From NCBI GenBank assembly GCA_015478655.1, contig JADMIJ010000020.1, positions 1 through 56,933 on the forward strand: DNA of 56,933 nt, in the 5' to 3' direction. Source of the stretch: Acidimicrobiales bacterium. Its GTDB lineage: Bacteria; Actinomycetota; Acidimicrobiia; Acidimicrobiales; RAAP-2. Positions 8,470 through 16,280 of this stretch are shown one piece after another. A model generated the notes under the pieces. The model was not told the DNA's origin, did no database searches, and worked only from the letters and a program-made list of their open reading frames with translations. Each line of letters opens with the position of its first letter. Position 1 is the first letter of the stretch. A program made the position numbers and the translations under genes.

Positions 8470-9726
8470 GTGATCCGTACCGAGATGCTGTTGTCGGGGC
8501 TCACCCTGGTCACCGAGCGGATGGACGACGCCCGCTCGGTGTGCATCGGCTTCTGGGTGGGCACCGGCGCTCGGGACGAGGGGGCCACCCAGGCCGGCGC
8601 CTCCCACTTCCTCGAGCACCTGTTGTTCAAGGGGACACCCGAACGCTCGCCGTCCGACATCGCCGAGGCGGTCGACGAGGTCGGTGGTGACTTCAATGCC
8701 TTCACCACCAAGGAGTACACCTCCTTCTACATCCGGCTGCTGGCCGAGCACCTTCCGTTGGGATTGGACATTCTCTCCGACATCATGTGGAAGCCCGCCC
8801 TGCGACCGACGGACCTCGAGGCCGAGCGCCAGGTCATCCTCGACGAGATCCTGATGCACGCCGACGAGCCCTCCGACGAGGCGGCGGAGCAGAGCTCGGC
8901 CCTGTTGTTCCCCGATCACCCGTTGGGTCGTGAGGTGCTGGGAACCCAGGAGTCGGTGGCCGCCATGAGCGCGGATCGGATCCGCGATTTCTTCGCCCTG
9001 CACTACCGGCCCGGCAACATGGTGGTGGCCGTGGCCGGCGACCTCGATCACCGGGTCGTGGCTGACGGACTCGAGTCCAGATTCTCCGGACCGGCCGGCG
9101 GGGCCACTCCCGAACGCCAACCGCCCGACGACAAGGTGGAACCGCTGCGGGTCACCCGGCGGGCGACGGAGCAGGCCCATGTCGTTCTGGCCTCGCGGTC
9201 GGTCAACCGGTTCGACCGCAGGCGGTATGCCCTGGCGGTGGTCAACCATGTCCTGGGCGGGGGCCTGTCCAGCCGCCTCTTCCAAGAGATCCGGGAGCGC
9301 CGGGGGTTGGCGTACTCGGTGTGGTCGGAGCGCGTGGCCTACCACGATGCCGGCTCGGTCAGCGTGGGCATGGGGACGTCACCCGAACACGTGGCCGAGG
9401 TCCTCGACATCGTGTCCACGGAGCTCGAACTGCTGGGGGCCGAAGGCATCACCGAACGGGAGCTGGTCATCGCCAAGGGAAATCTGCGAGCCGAGACCCT
9501 GCTGGCCTGCGAGGACTCCGGTGCCCGCATGAGCCGCATCGGCGCCGGGATGCTGCTGCACGGTGAGGTCCTCACCGTCGACGAGGTCCTGGCCCGGGTC
9601 GAGGCCCTGACCCTCGACGAGATCCACGCCACCGCGGCCGAGTTGGTCGCCGCCCCGAGGACCCTGTCGGTGGTGGGCCCGTTCGACGACAGCGACTTCG
9701 ACCCCAGCCGGCTCGGACTGGGCTGA
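8470..9726 (+). CDS. M16 family zinc metallopeptidase (processing-peptidase-like)
   Basis: 418 aa from the GTG at 8470. The inverted zinc motif HFLEH is at residues 46-50 (HxxEH), with the third ligand Glu 76 residues on (E126 in ERQVILDEI). A second, inactive M16-like half contains the GGLSSRLFQEIRERRGLAYSVWS signature. Such single-chain enzymes (the YmxG/PqqL type next to pnp in many Gram-positive bacteria) cleave peptides, but their natural substrates are mostly unknown. It lies 124 bp after pnp and is followed by dapB. The frame is open further upstream to 8389; 8470 is picked since the family begins about ten residues before GLTLVTE. Confidence 0.88.
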   Translation: MIRTEMLLSGLTLVTERMDDARSVCIGFWVGTGARDEGATQAGASHFLEHLLFKGTPERSPSDIAEAVDEVGGDFNAFTTKEYTSFYIRLLAEHLPLGLDILSDIMWKPALRPTDLEAERQVILDEILMHADEPSDEAAEQSSALLFPDHPLGREVLGTQESVAAMSADRIRDFFALHYRPGNMVVAVAGDLDHRVVADGLESRFSGPAGGATPERQPPDDKVEPLRVTRRATEQAHVVLASRSVNRFDRRRYALAVVNHVLGGGLSSRLFQEIRERRGLAYSVWSERVAYHDAGSVSVGMGTSPEHVAEVLDIVSTELELLGAEGITERELVIAKGNLRAETLLACEDSGARMSRIGAGMLLHGEVLTVDEVLARVEALTLDEIHATAAELVAAPRTLSVVGPFDDSDFDPSRLGLG

Positions 9727-9770
9727 GGCCACCGCCCGAACCGGGACGGAGCCCCGGCAGCGGACGACGG

Positions 9771-9776
9771 TAGGGT
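9771..9776 (+). promoter_or_regulatory. -10 element predicting a leaderless dapB mRNA
   Basis: TAGGGT ends 7 nt before the dapB ATG, so transcription should start at or next to the A of the start codon. No ribosome binding site is seen. Confidence 0.55.
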
Positions 9777-9783
9777 GGCCGCC

Positions 9784-10599
9784 ATGCGAGTCGGGGTGGT
9801 CGGAGCGGGGGGAAAGATGGGGGCCGAGGTGTGCCGGACGGTCCTGGCCCGCCCGGATCTCGACCTGGTGGCCGCCGTCGACCCCTTCCACGACGGGTCC
9901 CATCTGTCCGACCTGATCGGCGCGCCAGCGGACGGGCTGATGATCACCGGCGATCTCGGGGCGCTGACGGAGGTGGGCGCCGAAGTGGTCGTGGACTTCA
10001 CCCGGGTGGGCGCGGCCCGGGCCACGCTGGCCTTCTGTGCCGACGCCGGCATCCACGCCGTGGTGGGGACCACCGGGTTCACCGAGGCCGACCTCGCCGA
10101 GTTGGCCCGACGGTTCGCCGGGCCGGAGACGGGATCTCCCAACTGCGTGGTGGCCGCCAATTTCGCGGTGGGCGCGGTGCTGATGATGAGGTTCGCCGAG
10201 ATGGCGTCTGCCTGGTTCGACGGAGCGGAGATCGTGGAGTCGCATCACGACGGAAAGCTCGACGCCCCCTCGGGCACGGCCCTGCGCACCGCGGCGCTCA
10301 TGGCCGCGGCGCGTGCCTCATCGGGCTCCGGGGACTTCCCGCCCGACCACACCGTCACCTCGGTGCTGGACGGCGCCCGCGGCGCACAGGGACCGGCCGG
10401 CGTGCGCATCCACTCGCTCCGCCTCCCCGGTCTGGTCGCCCATCAGGAGGTCATCCTCGGCGCCGTCGGGCAGAGCCTGACCATCCGCCACGACTCCTAT
10501 GACCGGACCTCGTTCATGGACGGGGTGGTGCTGGCCGTCCGGTCGGTATCCGACCGGCCCGGGCTCACCCTCGGCCTCGAGCCCCTCCTCGGGCTCTGA
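9784..10599 (+). CDS. dapB: 4-hydroxy-tetrahydrodipicolinate reductase
   Basis: 271 aa. The N-terminal Rossmann motif is GVVGAGGKMG. The catalytic and substrate-binding signature reads ESHHDGKLDAPSGTA from residue 152, with H154/H155 and K158 the expected acid/base and substrate contacts. It reduces hydroxy-tetrahydrodipicolinate with NAD(P)H in the lysine/mDAP pathway, in the cytosol. dapA is further right in the same direction, separated by two regulators and a di-iron gene. The ATG at 9784 is immediately preceded by a -10-like hexamer, not by a Shine-Dalgarno. Confidence 0.96.
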   Translation: MRVGVVGAGGKMGAEVCRTVLARPDLDLVAAVDPFHDGSHLSDLIGAPADGLMITGDLGALTEVGAEVVVDFTRVGAARATLAFCADAGIHAVVGTTGFTEADLAELARRFAGPETGSPNCVVAANFAVGAVLMMRFAEMASAWFDGAEIVESHHDGKLDAPSGTALRTAALMAAARASSGSGDFPPDHTVTSVLDGARGAQGPAGVRIHSLRLPGLVAHQEVILGAVGQSLTIRHDSYDRTSFMDGVVLAVRSVSDRPGLTLGLEPLLGL

Positions 10600-10617
10600 G
10601 GCGAACGGTCCGGGCGG

Positions 10618-11208
10618 ATGGCCGACACCCGTCAGCGGATCCTCGAGGCGACGTATGCCTGTGTGGCCCGGTGGGGTCTGGCCAAGACCTCTGTCGAGGA
10701 TGCCGCCCGTGAGGCCAAGGTGTCCCGGGCGACCGTCTACCGGGTCTTTCCGGGAGGGCGTGAGGAGCTCATCAGCGCCGTGGTGGCCTGGGCCACCCTC
10801 GAGTTCTTCATCAGGCTCTACGAGCAGGTGCAGGGGGCCACGAGCCTCGAGCAGGTGATGGAGCGGGGCATCATGTTCGCCCACCGGTCGATCGTGGAGG
10901 ACGAGGTGCTGCAGCGGGTGATGCAGACCGAGCCGGAGAAGCTCCTCCCCACCCTCACCTTCGAGAGCATTCGGATCCGCCAGGGAATCGCCGAATTCCT
11001 GGTGCCCTATCTGGAGCAGCGGGGGGTGGCCCAGGGGGTGGACCTGAAGGAGGCGGCGGACTTTCTGGCCCGGATGGTCCTCTCCTACATGTCGGCCCCG
11101 GGCCGATGGGACCTCGACGACCCCGGTCAGGTGGCCCAGCTGGTCCGGGCCGAGCTGCTGGCCGGGGTGGTGGCCGATCCGGGGCTGGATGCGGGGCCAC
11201 ACCGTTGA
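10618..11208 (+). CDS. TetR/AcrR family transcriptional regulator (first of a tandem pair)
   Basis: 196 aa, ATG start 18 bp after dapB, so probably read through from it. The N-terminal helix-turn-helix includes ARWGLAKTSVEDAAREAKVS and RATVYRVFPGGREEL (about residues 14-50). The C-terminal ligand-binding domain is all-helical and belongs to no subfamily I can name. The DNA-recognition part is nearly the same as in the next gene, so the two are probably duplicates and may read similar operators. The regulated gene is not proven; the nearby di-iron protein gene is the best candidate. Confidence 0.88.
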   Translation: MADTRQRILEATYACVARWGLAKTSVEDAAREAKVSRATVYRVFPGGREELISAVVAWATLEFFIRLYEQVQGATSLEQVMERGIMFAHRSIVEDEVLQRVMQTEPEKLLPTLTFESIRIRQGIAEFLVPYLEQRGVAQGVDLKEAADFLARMVLSYMSAPGRWDLDDPGQVAQLVRAELLAGVVADPGLDAGPHR

Positions 11209-11234
11209 CAATGAGACAAAAACCGACCTAACGT
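11205..11234 (+). promoter_or_regulatory. Promoter of the second TetR gene / di-iron operon
   Basis: A consensus TTGACA -35 (11205-11210, overlapping the stop of the first TetR gene) and a TAACGT -10 (11229-11234) are 18 bp apart. The GTG start follows 7 nt later, so the mRNA should be leaderless. The loose dyad TTG-N9-CAA at 11205-11219 could be part of an operator. Confidence 0.6.
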
Positions 11235-11241
11235 TCCATCT

Positions 11242-12060
11242 GTGGCAATCCGGGGGACCGCACTCCAGGCTGTGGCGGACGTGGCCGACGACGGGGCCGA
11301 GGCGGCCCCGTCGAGCCAGTCGTCCCCCAACCGCGTGCGGATCATCGACGCCACGCTCTCCTGCCTGGCCCTCCACGGCACCAGCAAGACCACGGTCGAC
11401 GACATCGCGCGACGAGCCGGCGTGTCCCGGGCCACTGTCTACCGGGTGTTCCCGGGTGGCCGCGACGAGGTGTTGGGCGCGGTGGTCGACACCGAGATGG
11501 CCCGATTGTTCTCGGCCCTCGGGGTTCGCCTCGGCGAGGCGAGTGACCTCACCGAGGCACTGGTGGGCGGCATCGTGGAGGCGTCGGCCCGCATCCGAGG
11601 ACATGCGGCCCTGGCCTACATGGTCGAGCACGAGCCCGAGATGGTCCTGGGCCATCTCGCATTCGATGAGTCCGACCGCCTGCTGGCCACGGCCTCCCGC
11701 TTCACGGCGCCGTTCCTGGCCCGCTGGATGAGCCCGATGGAGGCCGGAAGGGTGGCGGAGTGGGCCACCCGCATCGTCCTGTCCTACGCCATCGCCCCTT
11801 CGTCACAGATGGATCTCACCCAACCGGCCCAGACCGCCCATCTGGTCGAGACCTTCGTGTTGCCTGGCATCAGGGCCCTCCACGCCGCCGACAGCCCCAC
11901 CGCGATCGATATCACCCCGTTCGAACAGGGGTGCGGTCAACCCGATCAACGCGCTGTCCGCGGTGCTGCCGATGGACGACCGATCACGCCAGCCGCCGTT
12001 CATCACCAATCGTCCGAGTATTCCAACGCCGTCGAGCACTACAAGGGAGCCATGACATGA
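11242..12060 (+). CDS. TetR/AcrR family transcriptional regulator (second of a tandem pair)
   Basis: 272 aa, GTG start at 11242. The HTH spans about residues 30-75 (ALHGTSKTTVDDIARRAGVS, RATVYRVFPGGRDEV) and closely matches the upstream paralogue. It has a 30-residue N-terminal extension and a 45-residue polar C-terminal tail (PFEQGCGQPDQ onward) without recognisable structure. Its stop overlaps the ATG of the di-iron gene in an ATGA, so the regulator and enzyme are translationally coupled. Autoregulation from the promoter at 11205 is likely by analogy with other TetR units. Confidence 0.87.
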   Translation: MAIRGTALQAVADVADDGAEAAPSSQSSPNRVRIIDATLSCLALHGTSKTTVDDIARRAGVSRATVYRVFPGGRDEVLGAVVDTEMARLFSALGVRLGEASDLTEALVGGIVEASARIRGHAALAYMVEHEPEMVLGHLAFDESDRLLATASRFTAPFLARWMSPMEAGRVAEWATRIVLSYAIAPSSQMDLTQPAQTAHLVETFVLPGIRALHAADSPTAIDITPFEQGCGQPDQRAVRGAADGRPITPAAVHHQSSEYSNAVEHYKGAMT

Positions 12061-13190
12061 CCACTGAAATGAGCAGCACCGAGGACATCATCGGCCGCTC
12101 GGAGATCGATGACTTCGAGGCCATCCTGTCCGTGGTCGGCAGCGAGGAGGCGGACGGACGCCACGTGGTGCACTCCGAGTACGACTCCATCTTCACCTGG
12201 GACTACGAAAAGGGCTCCCGCCCCAAGCTCAACAAGCTCTACGAGAAGGCCAAAGGGGCCCAGTGGAACGGCGAGACGGACCTGCCCTGGGAGATCGAGG
12301 TCGACCAGGAGAAGCTGGTCCGCGAGGATGCTGAGGCCAATGGCGGATTCGGGGCCGGGTTCGACCTCACGGGTACACCGGTCGAGCACTGGGGCGACAA
12401 GGAGTGGGTGCAGTTCGGGGTCGAGAGCCAGAACTGGACGCTTTCCCAGTTCCTCCATGGTGAGCAGGGCGCACTGATCTGTACGGCCAAGATCGTGGAG
12501 TCGGTGCCATGGATCGATGCCAAGTACTACGCCTCCACCCAGGTCATGGACGAGGCCCGCCACGTGGAGGTGTTCGGCAAGTACCTCGACCAGAAGCTCT
12601 CGGGTCACTACCCGGTCAACGCCCACCTGCGGATGCTCCTCGACGACATCATCGCCGACTCGCGTTGGGACCTGACCTATCTGGGCATGCAGATCATGGT
12701 CGAGGGCCTGGCCCTGGCCGCCTTCGGCTTCATGCACCAGATGACCCGGGACCCGCTGCTCAAGCAGCTGCTTCGCTACGTGATGGCCGACGAGGCCCGC
12801 CATGTGGCCTTCGGCGTCCTGAGCCTCCAGGAGTACTACGAGGGGCTGAACGCGGCTGAGCTTCGCGAACGTCAGGAGTTCGCCTTCGAGGCCGCGGTGA
12901 GGATGCGGGACCGTTTCCTGCAACAAGAGGTCTGGGACCGCATGGGTGTGGATCCGAAGGCGATCGTCCCTGTGGTGCAGCAGGCGCCCGAGCGGGGGGA
13001 GTTCCAGGCCCTGCTGTTCTCCAAGATCGTTCCCAACTGCAAGAAGCTCGGCCTCCTGGACGCCGCCGACGGCTGGCTCCGGACCAAGTTCACCGAGTTG
13101 GGCGTGATCGAGTTCGAGTCCTGGGTCGACACCTCCGAGGAGTACGATGCGCTCGCCTCCGTCCCGCCCAAGGACCGGGTCCTCTCCTAA
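12057..13190 (+). CDS. Ferritin-like di-iron protein of unknown substrate
   Basis: 377 aa, ATG at 12057 with AAGGGAG upstream. A four-helix di-iron site is readable as two ExxH pairs: E136 then DEARH (E166, H169), and E216 then a second DEARH (E246, H249). This is the full six-ligand set of the ferritin-like/RNR-R2-like superfamily, and spacing is suitable for an oxygenase or oxidase. I cannot assign a reaction. It is not ribonucleotide reductase R2, since the usual radical Tyr context is not seen. The TetR gene overlaps its start by 4 bp. The unit sits between dapB and dapA, though nothing ties it to lysine synthesis. A 6-bp hairpin follows the stop. Confidence 0.85.
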   Translation: MTTEMSSTEDIIGRSEIDDFEAILSVVGSEEADGRHVVHSEYDSIFTWDYEKGSRPKLNKLYEKAKGAQWNGETDLPWEIEVDQEKLVREDAEANGGFGAGFDLTGTPVEHWGDKEWVQFGVESQNWTLSQFLHGEQGALICTAKIVESVPWIDAKYYASTQVMDEARHVEVFGKYLDQKLSGHYPVNAHLRMLLDDIIADSRWDLTYLGMQIMVEGLALAAFGFMHQMTRDPLLKQLLRYVMADEARHVAFGVLSLQEYYEGLNAAELRERQEFAFEAAVRMRDRFLQQEVWDRMGVDPKAIVPVVQQAPERGEFQALLFSKIVPNCKKLGLLDAADGWLRTKFTELGVIEFESWVDTSEEYDALASVPPKDRVLS

Positions 13191-13194
13191 GGCC

Positions 13195-13211
13195 GGAGCG
13201 GGCGTCGCTCC
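13195..13211 (+). terminator. Small hairpin after the di-iron gene
   Basis: GGAGCG/CGCTCC with a 5-nt loop lies 5 nt after the stop. It is short and lacks a T tract, so it is only a weak terminator candidate. Confidence 0.3.
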
Positions 13212-13224
13212 CAACAGGACTCCA

Positions 13225-13256
13225 CCGCCCATCGGTACGACCGCCCATCGGTCCGA
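13225..13256 (+). repeat. Tandem 16-bp repeat
   Basis: Two adjacent copies of CCGCCCATCGGT(A/C)CGA (13225-13240 and 13241-13256) differ at one base. They lie in the 187-bp gap before dapA and could be a chance duplication or paired binding sites. Confidence 0.5.
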
Positions 13257-13377
13257 CGGCGCCGACGACGCTGCGACCTCAGCGGCGGGCTTCTGGATCC
13301 ACCGACGGCTGCTGGTAGCCTGCCAATTCGTGATGCCTCCCTTGAATCAACTGCCCCAGGCGAGAGGCTGAGCGACC

Positions 13378-14286
13378 GTGCCACGCTTCGGTTCGGTGGT
13401 GACCGCCATGATCACCCCGTTCGACGCCGCCGGTGCCATCGACCTCGAGGGTGCTGCGGTCGTGGCGAGGCACCTGGCCGGCTCGGGTAGCGACGGCATC
13501 GTCGTCGCCGGGAGTACCGGGGAGGGACCCGTCCTGACCGACGAGGAGCGGATCGCGCTCTTCCGGGCGGTGATTGCCGCCGTCGACGTACCCGTCATCG
13601 CCTCCACCGGCACCAACGACACGGCCCATTCGGTCATGCTGACCAAGGAGGCCAAGGCGTGCGGCGCCGCTGGGGTGCTGGCGGTGACCCCGTACTACAA
13701 CCGGCCCTCCTCTGCCGGCCTGTCGGCCCACTTCCGGGCCATCGCCGCCTGCAGCGATCTTCCCGTGATGCTCTACGACATCCCCATTCGCTCGGGGCGT
13801 CGCATCGGCCCCCAGCTGACCGTTGAGCTGGCCCGTGACGTGCCCAACATCGTGGCCGTCAAGGACGCCACCGGCGACCCGGCCTCGGCCGCGGTCGTCG
13901 TGGCGGACAGTCCCGATGGATTCGAGGTCTACTGCGGCGACGACTCGCTCACACTGCCCTTCGCATCAGTCGGTGCGGTCGGGGTGGTCAGCGTCGCCGC
14001 CCACTGGGCCGGGCCGCTGTTCGGCGAGATGATCGACGCGCACCGGTCAGGGCAGGTTGACCGGGCCACCACCATCAACCAGCAGCTGGCCGAGTCGTAC
14101 CAGTTCCAGTCCACCGACGAGTTCCCCAACCCGGTTCCGGCCAAAGCCGCCTGCCGGGCCCTCGGTCTCCCGGCCGGGCAGTGCCGCCTCCCCAACACCC
14201 GGGCCTCGGAGGCGCTGGACGACCAGGCCCGGTCGGTCATCTCCAGATTGCATCGCATGACCCCGGCCCCCCAGTCGGTTGCCTGA
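13378..14286 (+). CDS. dapA: 4-hydroxy-tetrahydrodipicolinate synthase
   Basis: 302 aa, GTG start at 13378. This TIM-barrel class I aldolase carries GSTGEGP near residue 45, Tyr133 in LYDIPIRSG and the Schiff-base lysine K162 in AVKDATGD. It condenses pyruvate with aspartate semialdehyde, the committed step to lysine and mDAP. Gene order dapA followed by RNase J is common in Actinobacteria. The last 20 residues extend a little past the usual end. Confidence 0.96.
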   Translation: MPRFGSVVTAMITPFDAAGAIDLEGAAVVARHLAGSGSDGIVVAGSTGEGPVLTDEERIALFRAVIAAVDVPVIASTGTNDTAHSVMLTKEAKACGAAGVLAVTPYYNRPSSAGLSAHFRAIAACSDLPVMLYDIPIRSGRRIGPQLTVELARDVPNIVAVKDATGDPASAAVVVADSPDGFEVYCGDDSLTLPFASVGAVGVVSVAAHWAGPLFGEMIDAHRSGQVDRATTINQQLAESYQFQSTDEFPNPVPAKAACRALGLPAGQCRLPNTRASEALDDQARSVISRLHRMTPAPQSVA

Positions 14287-14350
14287 AACCGGGCGCACCG
14301 GCCAGCCGGCACGGCCGTTAGGCCAACCGCGCCGCCAGGGGAGCACCGGG

Positions 14351-16219
14351 ATGAAGAACCAGGGCCCTGCCGACCAGGCCGGCGACGGCTCCAAGGCCGC
14401 CAAGGCCAAGCGGCGAAGTGGTCCGGCCACCAAGGAGGGGGCCAACCCGGCCAAGGCGGCGGCCAAAAAGTCGGCGGAGCGGTCTGCTCCGGGCGGGGCG
14501 GCCGCGACGGGGCGCAAGAAGGATCCGAAACGACCTGGGGCACCGTCGGGTGGCGGCGGAGGTGCCGTGCGGTTGGTCTTCCTGGGGGGACTGGGCGAGA
14601 TCGGCCGGAACTGCGCCTGCATCGAGGTGGACGGCCGGATCATCGTGCTCGACGTGGGGATCATGTTTCCCGATCCGGACATGCCGGGTGTCGACCTCGT
14701 GTTGCCCGACTTCACCTACCTGCGTGAGAACGCACACCGGGTCGACGCCGTGGTCCTGACCCATGGGCACGAAGATCACACCGGCGGCTTGGCCTACCTT
14801 CTACGGGACTTCCCCGTCCCCGTCTACGGTTCCGAGCTCACGCTGGCCCTGGCCCGAAACCGGGTTGACGAGGCCGGCATGGCCGACCGGGCCCAGTTCA
14901 TCCCGGTCCGGGACGGCGAGCGGCGGCGGATCGGGCCCTGTGACGTGGAGTTCATCCCCGTCACCCACTCGGTCCCGCACGCCTTCGCCACCGCCTTCCA
15001 CACCCCCCAGGGCATCATCTTGCACTCCGGCGACTTCAAGATCGACCTCCACCCGGTCGACGGCCGGCGGACCGACTTGGCCCGGATGGGTGCCCTAGCC
15101 TCTGAGCAGGGAATACGCTTGCTCCTGGCCGACTCGACCAATGCCGAGGAACCTGGATTCACCCCCTCCGAGTCGACGGTGGGGGAGACCCTGCGCAAGG
15201 TGTTCCTGGCTCGGCCCGACCGGCGTTTCATCGTGACCTGTTTCGCCAGCCACATCCACCGGGTCCAACAGGTGGCCGACGCGGCCATCGCCGGCGGGCG
15301 GAAGGTGGCGACCCTCGGCCGGTCGATGCAGAAGAACGTGGCCCTGGCCCGCCGCCTCGGCCTGCTCGAGATCCCCGACCGGTCCCTGGTCGACATCGAG
15401 GACATCGACAAGTTGGAGGACGGTCAGGTGTGCGTGATCTCCACCGGGTCACAGGGCGAGCCCATGTCGGCCCTCTCGCGCCTGGCCGCAGGGGAGAACC
15501 GCTTCTTCCGACTCCGGCCCGACGACGTGGTGGTGATAAGCGCCCATCCCATCCCGGGCAACGAATGGTCGGTGGGCCGGGTCATCGACAGCCTGCACAA
15601 ACGCGGTGTGGAGGTCATCCACTCCGGCGTCGACGCCGTCCACGTGAGCGGACACGCCCGGCAGGGGGAGTTGGCCCTGCTCATGTCGGTGACCAGGCCG
15701 GAGTTCTTCATCCCCGTGCACGGCGAATTCCGGCACATGGCCAATCACGTGCGGCTGGCGGGGTCCATGGGCATCACGGGCGACCGCGTCATCCTCTGCG
15801 AGGACGGCGACGCCGTCCGCCTCGACGGGACCGGACTGCACCGCGACGGATCCGTCCCCGGCGGATACCTCTTTGTGGACGGAAGCTCCGTCGGTGACAT
15901 CGGGCACGGCGTCCTGCGGGACCGGATGGTCCTGTCGGAGGAGGGGGTGGTGATGGCCGTGGCCACGGTGGACCTCAAGCGGGGCGAAGTGGTGGGAGCA
16001 CCTCAGATCGTCACCCGAGGATGGGCCTACGACCACGACACCGAAGCCCTCCTCGACGAGGCCGCCACCGCGGTGACCAAGGCACTCGAGGAGGCGCTCA
16101 GCGCCGGGAGCAACGACCACGAGTCGCTCAACCGGGTCGTTCGGAAGGCCCTCGGCCGGCTGGTCGGCGACCGCACCCGCCAGCGCCCGATGATCGTGCC
16201 TGTGATCGTCACCGTGTAA
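14351..16219 (+). CDS. rnj: Ribonuclease J
   Basis: 622 aa. A Lys/Ala-rich, disordered N-terminal arm of about 75 residues is followed by the metallo-beta-lactamase fold (FLGGLGEIGRN, then HGHEDH at 138-143), the beta-CASP insert (CFASHIHRVQQ, STGSQGEPMSAL, HVSGHARQGEL), and a C-terminal domain. RNase J has 5'-exonuclease and endonuclease activity and matures and decays RNA. The ATG at 14351 follows GGGGAGC; the usual family start would be near residue 75, so the arm is an addition also known from mycobacterial and other actinobacterial enzymes. It sits 64 bp after dapA. Confidence 0.95.
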   Translation: MKNQGPADQAGDGSKAAKAKRRSGPATKEGANPAKAAAKKSAERSAPGGAAATGRKKDPKRPGAPSGGGGGAVRLVFLGGLGEIGRNCACIEVDGRIIVLDVGIMFPDPDMPGVDLVLPDFTYLRENAHRVDAVVLTHGHEDHTGGLAYLLRDFPVPVYGSELTLALARNRVDEAGMADRAQFIPVRDGERRRIGPCDVEFIPVTHSVPHAFATAFHTPQGIILHSGDFKIDLHPVDGRRTDLARMGALASEQGIRLLLADSTNAEEPGFTPSESTVGETLRKVFLARPDRRFIVTCFASHIHRVQQVADAAIAGGRKVATLGRSMQKNVALARRLGLLEIPDRSLVDIEDIDKLEDGQVCVISTGSQGEPMSALSRLAAGENRFFRLRPDDVVVISAHPIPGNEWSVGRVIDSLHKRGVEVIHSGVDAVHVSGHARQGELALLMSVTRPEFFIPVHGEFRHMANHVRLAGSMGITGDRVILCEDGDAVRLDGTGLHRDGSVPGGYLFVDGSSVGDIGHGVLRDRMVLSEEGVVMAVATVDLKRGEVVGAPQIVTRGWAYDHDTEALLDEAATAVTKALEEALSAGSNDHESLNRVVRKALGRLVGDRTRQRPMIVPVIVTV

Positions 16220-16280
16220 GACGTTCCCCGTCCCGGTGTCCCCATGATCGCTACGCAGCGGGAGTAGCCTGTTACCTACT

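Noticed and set aside
11760..12056. Upstream extension of the di-iron gene
   Set aside because: It lies wholly inside the second TetR gene; the ATG at 12057 has a ribosome binding site and the ATGA coupling.
16265..16270. Leaderless promoter for ftsK
   Set aside because: TAGCCT is 10 nt from the GTG, outside the 6-7 nt seen elsewhere, and the -35 region is poor. Left as uncertain.
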